A DNA stretch of 64,000 nucleotides. It comes from SG8-41 sp963699525. GTDB lineage: Bacteria > Pseudomonadota > Gammaproteobacteria > Burkholderiales > SG8-41. The notes below the pieces were generated by a model. It saw only the letters and a list, made by a program, of their open reading frames with translations, was not told where the DNA came from and did no database searches. Position 1 is the stretch's first letter; each line of letters opens with the position of its first letter. Location: positions 186,001 to 250,000 of the forward strand of contig CAVOUI010000006.1 in the NCBI GenBank assembly GCA_963699525.1, written 5' to 3'. Of the stretch, positions 43,130-53,942 are shown piece after piece. The translations under genes were made by a program, and so were the position numbers.

Positions 43130-44326
43130 CTATTTCTTTGTCCCGTCGGCGGCTGCCGCCGGCGCGGCGCCGGGCGTGACCGTCTCCAGCGCTTCCCACT
43201 TGCCGCCCTTCACGACGTAGATGGTGATGGGGCCGTTGACGAGGTCGCCCTTGCTGTCGAACGCGATGGGCCCGATCACGCCCTGGTAGCGGGTCTTGCC
43301 GACCTCCGGCAGGAATTTCGCGGGATCGGTGGATCCGGCGCGCTTCATGGCGTCGATGAACACCATCACCGCATCGTAGCCCATGGGCGCGAACAGCTCC
43401 ACCTCCGATTTGAACTTGGCCTTGTATCTGTCCAGAAACGACCTGCCGCCGGGCATCTGGTCCTTCGGCAGCCCGGGGATCGAGGCCATGACACCCTCCG
43501 CCGCGCCGCCCGCGAGCTTGATGAAGTTCGGCGTCTGCATGCCGTCGCCGCCCATGAACTTCGCCTTCATGCCGAGCTCGGCCATCTGCTTCACCATCGG
43601 GCCGGCCTGCGGGTCGATGCCGCCGAACATCACGAGCTCGGGTTTGCGGCCCCTGATCCGGGTGAGAATCGCCTTGAAGTCGGTGTCCTTGTCCGTCGTG
43701 TGCTCGCGCGCGACCACCTTCGCGCCGCCGGCCTTGACGGTTGCCTCGAAGGCGTCCGCGAGCCCCTGGCCGTAGGCGGTGCTGTCGTCGATCACCGCGA
43801 TCGTCCTGGCCTTGAGCTTCTCGATCGCGAACTTGCCGAGCGTCGGGCCCTGCTGGTCGTCGTGCGCCACGACGCGGAATGCGGTCTTGAAGCCCTGCTG
43901 CGTGTATTTCGGATTGGTCGACGAAGGCGAGATCTGCGGTATGCCGGCGTCGGAGTAGATCTTGGAGGCCGGGATGGAAGCGCCGGAGTTGAAGTGTCCC
44001 ACCACGGCGGCCACTTTCGAATCGACCAGTTTCTGCGCCACGGTCGTCGCCTTGGTCGGATTGGCCTCGTCGTCCTCCGCGATCAGCTCGAACTTCACTT
44101 TCTTGCCGCCGATCTCCGGGTTTGCAGCGTTGGCGTCCTCGATGGCGAGCTGGACGCCATTGCGGATGTCGATGCCGATATGCGCCTGCGGGCCGGTCAG
44201 CGGCGACGCCGCGCCGATCCTGACCGTGATGACGTCGGATGGCTTGGGCGCCTCCCGGCCGCAGCCCGCGAGCATGAGCGCGAACGCGAACGCAAGCAGG
44301 GCGCGGACGGCGGGGGGGTGGATCAT
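43130..44326 (-). CDS. livJ: Branched-chain amino-acid-type ABC transporter substrate-binding protein (predicted lipoprotein)
   Basis: Type I periplasmic binding protein, about 398 residues: VRIGAASPLTGPQAHIGIDIRNGVQLAIEDANA, VAAVVGHFNSGASIPASKIYSDAGIPQISPSSTNP, FRVVAHDDQQGP, IDDSTAYGQGLADAFE. ATG 44326 (MIHPPAVRALLAF) yields a signal peptide with lipobox LAGC, modified Cys22, followed by a short polar linker. A lipid anchor is unusual for a Gram-negative Liv binding protein. The open frame extends 36 codons upstream, through the promoter. The ligand is unproven: leucine-type amino acids, amides or other carboxylates are possible. Confidence 0.92.
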   Translation of the reverse strand: MIHPPAVRALLAFAFALMLAGCGREAPKPSDVITVRIGAASPLTGPQAHIGIDIRNGVQLAIEDANAANPEIGGKKVKFELIAEDDEANPTKATTVAQKLVDSKVAAVVGHFNSGASIPASKIYSDAGIPQISPSSTNPKYTQQGFKTAFRVVAHDDQQGPTLGKFAIEKLKARTIAVIDDSTAYGQGLADAFEATVKAGGAKVVAREHTTDKDTDFKAILTRIRGRKPELVMFGGIDPQAGPMVKQMAELGMKAKFMGGDGMQTPNFIKLAGGAAEGVMASIPGLPKDQMPGGRSFLDRYKAKFKSEVELFAPMGYDAVMVFIDAMKRAGSTDPAKFLPEVGKTRYQGVIGPIAFDSKGDLVNGPITIYVVKGGKWEALETVTPGAAPAAAADGTKK

Positions 44327-44369
44327 ATCGGCTTTCGAGAGGTAAATCGTTGTTGCCAATGGGGAAATC

Positions 44370-44398
44370 ATTATCAGTTGGGCCCCAGGCGTTGTCAA
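44370..44398 (-). promoter_or_regulatory. Promoter of livJHMGF
   Basis: Consensus TTGACA (44393-44398) and GATAAT (44370-44375) with 17-base spacing on the minus strand. This is the best sigma-70 promoter in the window. The start site would be near 44363, about 37 bases before the livJ ATG. Confidence 0.8.
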
Positions 44399-44435
44399 TT
44401 TCGCATCCGCGCAGGAGCCGCGCCGGCGGCGCACC

Positions 44436-44762
44436 TCACTTGATCGACAGGATCCAGTCGACCAAGGTCTTGATGTCGGCGTCCTTCACATGGGCGTTGG
44501 GTGGCATCGGAATATCGCCACCCCACGTGCCCTTGCCGCCCTCCTTGACCTTCTGGGCGAGGCTCGCGGCCGCGCCCTTGTCCTTGCGGTAGCGATCCGC
44601 GATCTCCTTGTAGCCCGGCCCCACCAGCTTCTTGTCGATCGAGTGGCAGGCGAAGCAGCCGCTCGACTTGGCGAGCGCCTCGGCGGCTTTGGCATCGGCA
44701 GCCTGCGCGCCGGGCGCGATCAGGGCCGCGGCGGCGGCAATCAGGGTCATGGCGTATTTCAT
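44436..44762 (-). CDS. Cytochrome c551/c552-type monoheme protein
   Basis: Periplasmic electron carrier of 108 residues. It has a signal peptide ending APGAQA, heme motif CFACH (SSGCFACHSIDKKLVGPGYKEIADRY), and axial Met in GGDIPMPPNAHV. The C-terminal helix DIKTLVDWILSIK is typical. It stands alone between the liv promoter and the DUF255 gene. Upstream, a T7 run preceded by a poor 5-bp stem (44795-44824) might end the upstream gene. Confidence 0.95.
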   Translation of the reverse strand: MKYAMTLIAAAAALIAPGAQAADAKAAEALAKSSGCFACHSIDKKLVGPGYKEIADRYRKDKGAAASLAQKVKEGGKGTWGGDIPMPPNAHVKDADIKTLVDWILSIK

Positions 44763-44811
44763 TCGGGATCTCCAGGGTCAGGTGGGTTGATATCAAAAAA
44801 ACCCGCGCATT

Positions 44812-46842
<2,031 letters not shown>

Positions 46843-46905
46843 GACGGACGGCGCGCTGGCGCATTGTGTCACGGCCTGCCGCCCGGCGCATCGCGCCGGC
46901 CGTGC

Positions 46906-47853
46906 TCAACGCCCTTCGGTGATGGCCTGCAGGGTTTCGCGGTACTGGGCCAGCCGCGGGCCACCGATGGCGACAGCGCGTTGTGCCGCGGCCAGCGCCT
47001 CTTCCCGCTGTTGCAGCTCGAACAGAGTCTGGGCGAGGTTGTTCCAGGCGTCGGCGGCTTCAGGATGCTGGCTGATCGCCTCGCGGTAGGACGCCGCTGC
47101 GCCGGGAAGGTCGCGCAGTGCGTAGGCTGCGTTGCCCTGGCCGATCCGCGCGGCCAGATTTCCGGGCCAACGCTCGATCGCTGTGGCGTAGGCGCGGCGC
47201 GCGGCGGCAGGCGCGATCCGTTCCAGAGCCGCGACCGATTCGACGTAACGGCTCTCGGCCGCCGTCACCGGCAGCGTCTCCGGCTGCAGGGTGATCATGG
47301 CCCAGTAATCGCTGCGCGCCCAGGTGCGCTCGAAGGTCGCAAGCGGCATCGCCAGCCGGCGCGTCCTGCCGGAGCGCAACATGATTTCCTCGCGCGGCAG
47401 GTCGTATCCCACGACCACCGCGTAATGCCAGGTCGGCGCGAAACCAAAGGAGAGGTTTTGCAGCACGATCACTGGCGTGCCGGCAGCCACTTCCTGGAGC
47501 AGGTCGGCGAGCCGCGGTGCCAGACGATACGCCGTCAGCCCGTGGCGGCGGGCGGCCGCGAGCATTTCCGTTTGCAGTGAGCCTTCACGGCCGGGGAGGT
47601 AGACCTGCGGGACCAGCGCTTCGGGCGAGGTTGCTACCCCGGCGTACTCAAGCGTGGTTGCCAGCGCAGCCGGGCCGCATTGGTAATCCTCCTGCGGGTG
47701 GAACGGGACGGCTGCGAGTTCGCTGTGCGCCGGCGTGGACGGTGGCAGCTGCGAAGGCAGTGAGGCCAACTGCGGCGTCGCGCAGCCCGCCAACAACAGG
47801 CATGCACCAAGCACAACCCCCGCGCGCGCGGGGGTTGCCAGTAACCGCATCAT
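46906..47853 (-). CDS. C39-like cysteine peptidase lipoprotein with TPR (PA2778 family)
   Basis: A 315-residue predicted lipoprotein: lipobox LAGC with Cys24. The papain-like/C39 domain has the nucleophile Cys59 in YQCGPAALAT and the His in TWHYAVVVGYD. The C-terminus carries tetratricopeptide repeats (NAAYALRDLPGAAASYREAISQHPE and AWNNLAQTLFELQQREEALAAA). C39-type domains usually cut at double-glycine leaders, but here it would face the envelope and has no transporter. It lies 7 bases after its small partner gene. Substrate unknown. Confidence 0.85.
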   Translation of the reverse strand: MMRLLATPARAGVVLGACLLLAGCATPQLASLPSQLPPSTPAHSELAAVPFHPQEDYQCGPAALATTLEYAGVATSPEALVPQVYLPGREGSLQTEMLAAARRHGLTAYRLAPRLADLLQEVAAGTPVIVLQNLSFGFAPTWHYAVVVGYDLPREEIMLRSGRTRRLAMPLATFERTWARSDYWAMITLQPETLPVTAAESRYVESVAALERIAPAAARRAYATAIERWPGNLAARIGQGNAAYALRDLPGAAASYREAISQHPEAADAWNNLAQTLFELQQREEALAAAQRAVAIGGPRLAQYRETLQAITEGR

Positions 47854-47860
47854 GCGGGAT

Positions 47861-48246
47861 CTATTGCTTCAGGTCTTTCGTGAACGGGAAGATGTGGGTA
47901 AGCCCCAGCAAATCGGTGATCAGCAATACGAGGAAAAGCGCCACAGCACAACCAGCACATCGCCGCCGCCCGCGGGCAACTGGTCTATCCGGTCCACCAG
48001 CCCCGCGACTTCATCATCGCTCAGCGCATTCACGCGGGCAGCCGCTGCTTGCGGATTTACCCCGAGCACCTGCATCTGAGCCTGCACGTCCGCGCGGTCG
48101 AGGAACCTCTTGAGCCGGTCGCGCTCGGCGCCCGCCACAACCTGGTCGGTGGCGATTATCCCCGCCGAGACCGGAAGTGGCACGCCTGCCCCGAGGGTGC
48201 ACACGATCAGAACGCTGGAAACGACGCGCTTCAATGCTGTCATCAT
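47861..48246 (-). CDS. Small membrane protein of the PA2779 family (frame broken near the 3' end)
   Basis: Begins MMTALKRVVSSVLIVCTLGAGVPLPVSAG, a signal or membrane segment, with AGGAGG 6 bases upstream. The middle is soluble (RLKRFLDRADVQAQMQVLGVNPQAAAARVNALSDDEVAGLVDRIDQLPAGGG). The frame as given ends DVLVVLWRFSSYC at 47932-47930 or so. The neighbouring frame continues VALFLVLLITDLLGLTHIFPFTKDLKQ to a stop at 47861, which is the expected C-terminal membrane segment. One base seems to be missing near 47945-47955; the 386-base locus fits this. It pairs with the C39-like gene downstream. Confidence 0.8.
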
Positions 48247-48436
48247 GATTATCCTCCTGTGGGTTCGACGTACTTTGCCACAGGTTGTTCCCGCAGTCAG
48301 CACTGTGCCGCGATTCGCGCACCGACTGTCGCCGCGCGGAGACGCGTCCATTCTTCTGTGCCAGCTGCGCGTGGCGCGGGCATTGGCGAGCGCCTCGACA
48401 ACGCAGCGGGCAAGGGCCTTCATTGCGGGTGCCCGG

Positions 48437-50110
<1,674 letters not shown>

Positions 50111-50134
50111 GGCGGAAACTCCGGATGCGACCTA

Positions 50135-50140
50135 TATAAT
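50135..50140 (+). promoter_or_regulatory. -10 element upstream of lgt
   Basis: TATAAT within CCTATATAAT, 25 bases before the lgt ATG in the 55-base divergent gap with ilvD. No good -35 is seen. The TATATA core could also melt for ilvD on the other strand. Confidence 0.45.
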
Positions 50141-50165
50141 GAGGGCGACATTTTAGCGCAATCCC

Positions 50166-50960
50166 ATGCTGGTCCATCCCCAGTTCGACCCGGTTGCGGT
50201 CGCCATCGGCCCGGTGGCGGTGCGTTGGTACGGCCTGATGTACCTCATCGGCTTCGCGCTGTGCTGGGCCGCGGGGCGCTATCGCATCGGGCGCGCGCCC
50301 GGCGCGGTGTGGACGGCGAAGGACCTCGATGACGCGATGTTCTACGCGATCGTCGGCACCATCGCCGGCGGGCGCCTGGGCTACGTCCTGTTCTACAAGC
50401 TCGCCGACTACGCCGCCGAGCCGTGGCGCGTCTTCTACGTCTGGGAAGGCGGCATGTCGTTTCACGGCGGGATGCTGGGGGTCATCGTCGCCATGGCGTG
50501 GTTCGCGTCACGCCGGCGGCAGGACTGGATCTCGGTGATGGATTTCGTCGCGCCGCTGGTGCCGCTCGCGCTCGGTGCCGGCCGGCTCGGCAATTTCATC
50601 AACGCGGAGCTGTGGGGCCGGCCCGCCTCCGTGCCGTGGGCGATGGTGTTCCCGAACGTGGACGGCGTGCCGCGCCACCCCTCGCAGCTCTACGAGTTCG
50701 CGCTGGAGGGCGTCGTGCTGTTCGCAGTCCTGTGGTGGTTCTCGCGGCGGCCGCGCCCGCGCGGCGCGGTTTCGGGCGCGTTCCTGCTGGGTTACGGCCT
50801 CGTCCGATTTCTCGTTGAATTCACGCGCGAGCCCGACCGCTTTCTCGGGCTGCTCGCGCTGGGATTCTCAATGGGACAGTGGCTGTCGGCGCCGATGGTG
50901 GTCGCTGGCGCGGCGATGATCGTCTGGGCCTACCGCTCCGCGCCGGCGGGCAAGGCATAA
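50166..50960 (+). CDS. lgt: Prolipoprotein diacylglyceryl transferase
   Basis: Inner-membrane enzyme that transfers diacylglycerol to the lipobox cysteine of prolipoproteins. It shows VRWYGLMYLIGF, GGRLGYVLFY, VWEGGMSFHGGMLGVI, and the signature GRLGNFINAELWGRPAS with HPSQLYEFALEG. Seven membrane segments are apparent over 264 residues. It would process PilP, LivJ and the C39 lipoprotein encoded in this window. Confidence 0.96.
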   Translation: MLVHPQFDPVAVAIGPVAVRWYGLMYLIGFALCWAAGRYRIGRAPGAVWTAKDLDDAMFYAIVGTIAGGRLGYVLFYKLADYAAEPWRVFYVWEGGMSFHGGMLGVIVAMAWFASRRRQDWISVMDFVAPLVPLALGAGRLGNFINAELWGRPASVPWAMVFPNVDGVPRHPSQLYEFALEGVVLFAVLWWFSRRPRPRGAVSGAFLLGYGLVRFLVEFTREPDRFLGLLALGFSMGQWLSAPMVVAGAAMIVWAYRSAPAGKA

Positions 50961-50972
50961 GCCGTCACGAGA

Positions 50973-51002
50973 TTGTCGCGATCCGGCGAGCCATTGTAGA
51001 AT
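50973..51002 (+). promoter_or_regulatory. Promoter of tRNA-Ala
   Basis: TTGTCG (50973-50978) and TAGAAT (50997-51002) are separated by 18 bases. The start would fall about 15 bases before the mature tRNA 5' end, followed by a GC-rich segment. Confidence 0.5.
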
Positions 51003-51024
51003 TCCGCCCTCGCAGGAAAGGCGT

Positions 51025-51100
<76 letters not shown>

Positions 51101-51188
51101 ATCTTCCAGTCATCACGACCGCTCCCAGGCAGTAGCATGGTCGAACACTTGCCCGCAGTGCCAGGACAATCCCGTGGGTCGGGCGACA

Positions 51189-52334
51189 ATGCCCGCTGAC
51201 GCCGCCATCCAAAGCGGCCATCGCGCCCAGCTCGCCGACAGCGTCGCGGATTTCACCACGCGCGGAACTGATCTTGCCCGGGTGCGCCGGTTGCGCGGCA
51301 GCGCCGCCGAGTACGACCGCCCGGTTTGGAAGCAGATGGCGGAGCTCGGCTGGCTCGGCATCCTCGTTCCCGAGAGCTACGGCGGGCTCGGGCTGGGCCT
51401 GGCGGAGATGGCAATCGTCGCGAGGGGGCTCGCGCGCGCGCTGATTCCCGAGCCGCTGACCGCGACCGCGGTGCTGGCCGCAACGGCGCTCGCCGCGGCG
51501 GAAAACGAAGCGCTCAAGCGCAGCCAGCTGCCGCGACTCGTCGCCGGCGATCTGCTGCCATCCCTCGCGTGGCAGGAGCGGGCGGGCGAGCTCGATCCCG
51601 CGGCGATCGAAACCCGCGCCACCCCGTTCGAAGGCGGCTTCAAGGTGAACGGCGTGAAGCGCTTCATCGCCGGCGCGGCCCAGGCCGACGCGTTCCTCGT
51701 CTCGGCGCGCGCGGCCGCGGGCGCAGTGCTGCTGTGGGTGCCGCGGGAAACAGCGGGGGCCCATCTCGAGCTCGAGCCGCTCGCCGACGGGCGCTCGTTC
51801 GGCAGCCTCAGGCTCGATGATGCGCTCGTGCCGCGTTCGGGCGTCGCGGCGAGCGGCTCGGCTGCGCGCGAGGCGCTCGGCCGGGCCTTCGACTACGGCT
51901 GCGCCATCAATGGCGCGGAGCTCGCCGGCGTAATGGATCGCGCGCTCGAGATGAGCCTCGACTACCTGAGGACGCGCGTGCAGTTTGGCCGGCCGATCGG
52001 CTCCTTCCAGGCGCTGCAGCACCGCGCGGTGGACCTCCACATTCATAATGAGCTCGCATCCGCCGTGCTGGAAGAGTCCATCGCCGCGCTCGACCGCGAT
52101 CCCGTCGCCGCGGTTCGCTCGGCGCTGGCAAGCCGTATCAAGGCGCGCTGCGCGGACGCGGCGGCGCGCATCACGCGCGAGGCGATCCAGTTCCACGGCG
52201 CGATCGGCTTTACCGACGAGTTCGACGCGGGGCTCTACCTCAAGCGTGCGCTGGTGCTGACCGCGTGGCTGGGAGCTGCGAGCTGGCACCGCCGACGCTA
52301 CGCGCGCTTGACCCATGCCGGAGGCAGTGCATGA
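51189..52334 (+). CDS. Acyl-CoA dehydrogenase family protein (first of a pair)
   Basis: Flavoprotein of about 381 residues. WKQMAELGWLGILVPESYGGLGLGLAEMAIVARGLARALIPEP is the N-terminal helical domain. DYLRTRVQFGRPIGSFQALQHRAVDLHI is the FAD-binding C-terminal block, followed by ITREAIQFHGAIGFTDEFDAGLYLKRAL. The middle beta-domain is short and lacks the canonical W-T-S motif seen in its partner, and there is no YEG-type C-terminal block. Such proteins often form heteromers with a second subunit. ATG 51189 is chosen; a GTG five codons upstream is possible. Its stop overlaps the next gene. Confidence 0.88.
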   Translation: MPADAAIQSGHRAQLADSVADFTTRGTDLARVRRLRGSAAEYDRPVWKQMAELGWLGILVPESYGGLGLGLAEMAIVARGLARALIPEPLTATAVLAATALAAAENEALKRSQLPRLVAGDLLPSLAWQERAGELDPAAIETRATPFEGGFKVNGVKRFIAGAAQADAFLVSARAAAGAVLLWVPRETAGAHLELEPLADGRSFGSLRLDDALVPRSGVAASGSAAREALGRAFDYGCAINGAELAGVMDRALEMSLDYLRTRVQFGRPIGSFQALQHRAVDLHIHNELASAVLEESIAALDRDPVAAVRSALASRIKARCADAAARITREAIQFHGAIGFTDEFDAGLYLKRALVLTAWLGAASWHRRRYARLTHAGGSA

Positions 52335-53479
52335 CCGACTGGAACGCGATGAGCGACGAGGACTTCCGGCGGGAGGTCCGCGCCTTCTTCGAGCGGGAGT
52401 ATCCGCCGCACCTGCGCTACATCCTGCACCGCGCGCGCTGGAGCGAGATGAAGGACTGGTGGCGCAAGCTCTACGAGAAGGGATGGATCGCGCCCAACTG
52501 GCCGCGCAACCGTGGCGGCATGGCGCTCGACGCCGGCAAGATGGTGATCTACCTGGAGGAGATGGAGCGCCACGGCGTCGCGCGCCCGCCGGACCAGGGC
52601 ATCACGCAGGTCGGCCCGCTCATCATGCGCTTCGGCACCGCGGCCCAGCAGGAGCACTACTTGCCGCGCACGCTCTCTGGCGAGTACATCTGGTGCCAGG
52701 GATATTCCGAACCCAATGCAGGCTCCGACCTCGCGGGCTTGCAGACCGCGGCCGTGCTCGACGGCGGCCACTTCGTCGTCAACGGCCAGAAGATCTGGAC
52801 CTCGCTCGCCGACGACGCGACGCACATGTATCTGCTCGCGCGCACCGGGAAGGGCGCGAAGAAGCAGCAGGGCATCAGCTTCCTGCTGGTGGATCTCGCG
52901 ACGCCGGGCATCACCCTGCGCCCGATCCGCAACCTCGCCGGCCACGAAGAGTTCTGCCAGGTGTTCTTCGACGATGTGCGCGTGCCACGGGAGAATCTCG
53001 TGGGCGAGCAGGACGACGGCTGGACCGTGGCGAAGGCGCTGCTCGGTTTCGAGCGGCTCTCCATCGGCAGCCCGCGCCGCCCCGGCTACGCGATGAACCG
53101 CCTGGAGGCCATCGCGCGCGCGAAAGGCCTCTTCGACGATGCGGGGTTCGTCGACCGCTTCACCGCGTTGAAGCTCGACCTCGAGGACGGGGCGACGCTC
53201 TACGGCCGCTTCGTGGAGCAGGTGAAGCGCGGCGAGCCGCTCGGCCAGGACGTGTCCATGCTCAAGGTCTGGACCATGGAAACGTGGCAGCGGCTGACCG
53301 AGCTCCTGATCGAGGCCGGCGCGGAGCAGGGCGTCGTCGCCGGGGTGCAAGACGTCGCCGGCGTGGAAGCGGACTTTCTCAATCCCTTCTACTACGCCCG
53401 TCCCGCCACGATCTACGGCGGCTCGAGCGAGATCCAGCGCAATATCCTCGCAAAATACGTGCTGAAGCTCCCCGGCTGA
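52331..53479 (+). CDS. Acyl-CoA dehydrogenase family protein (second of a pair)
   Basis: A 382-residue acyl-CoA dehydrogenase. CQGYSEPNAGSDLAGLQTAAVLDGGHFVVNGQKIWTSLADDATHMYLLARTG carries the FAD and substrate site. The C-terminus reads ATIYGGSSEIQRNILAKYVL. At the place where short/medium-chain enzymes have the catalytic Glu (YEG), this protein has Gly, so the base must lie elsewhere or be supplied by its partner. The start overlaps the first dehydrogenase by four bases, which supports an obligate pair. Substrate unknown. Confidence 0.92.
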   Translation: MTDWNAMSDEDFRREVRAFFEREYPPHLRYILHRARWSEMKDWWRKLYEKGWIAPNWPRNRGGMALDAGKMVIYLEEMERHGVARPPDQGITQVGPLIMRFGTAAQQEHYLPRTLSGEYIWCQGYSEPNAGSDLAGLQTAAVLDGGHFVVNGQKIWTSLADDATHMYLLARTGKGAKKQQGISFLLVDLATPGITLRPIRNLAGHEEFCQVFFDDVRVPRENLVGEQDDGWTVAKALLGFERLSIGSPRRPGYAMNRLEAIARAKGLFDDAGFVDRFTALKLDLEDGATLYGRFVEQVKRGEPLGQDVSMLKVWTMETWQRLTELLIEAGAEQGVVAGVQDVAGVEADFLNPFYYARPATIYGGSSEIQRNILAKYVLKLPG

Positions 53480-53551
53480 TTGAATTCGCGCGAGCGGCGC
53501 ATCATCATAGCGGCTCGTCCTCGCACCACCCTTTTCGACGGAGCGCCATTC

Positions 53552-53932
53552 ATGGCCAGGGAAATCATCCACACCGATGCCGCGCCGAAGGCGATCGGGA
53601 CCTATTCGCAGGCGGTGCGCTGCGGGGCGACGGTCTATCTCGCCGGCCAGATCGGGCTCGATCCCGCGACGATGGAGATGGTCGCCGGCGTCGGCCCGCA
53701 GATCCACCGGGTCTTCCGGAACCTGCAGGCGGTGGCGCAGGCGGCGGGCGGAGACCTGAAGGACGTCGTGAAGCTCACCGTCTATCTCACCGATCTCGGC
53801 CACTTCGCGCTGGTGAACGAGACCATGGCCGGCTACTTCACGCCGCCCTACCCCGCGCGCGCCGCGGTCGGTGTCGCGAGCCTGCCGCGCGGCGCGCTGG
53901 TAGAGATGGACGCCATCCTGCATCTCGGTTGA
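53552..53932 (+). CDS. RidA/YjgF-family enamine/imine deaminase
   Basis: A 126-residue trimeric protein that hydrolyses reactive enamines and imines, such as those released by threonine dehydratase. MAREIIHTDAAPKAIGTYSQAVRCGATVYLAGQIGLDP is the family start. LKDVVKLTVYLTDLGHFALVNE and PARAAVGVASLPRGALVEMDAI hold the conserved Arg and the C-terminal Glu region. ATG 53552 is preferred to an upstream in-frame ATG at 53480. recG follows after 10 bases. Confidence 0.93.
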   Translation: MAREIIHTDAAPKAIGTYSQAVRCGATVYLAGQIGLDPATMEMVAGVGPQIHRVFRNLQAVAQAAGGDLKDVVKLTVYLTDLGHFALVNETMAGYFTPPYPARAAVGVASLPRGALVEMDAILHLG

Positions 53933-53942
53933 AGGAGGGGCG

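Noticed and set aside
39543..44326. Urea (urt) transporter in place of liv
   Set aside because: The ATPase and permease blocks are of the LivG/LivH type, and no urease genes are present. Ligand identity nevertheless remains open.
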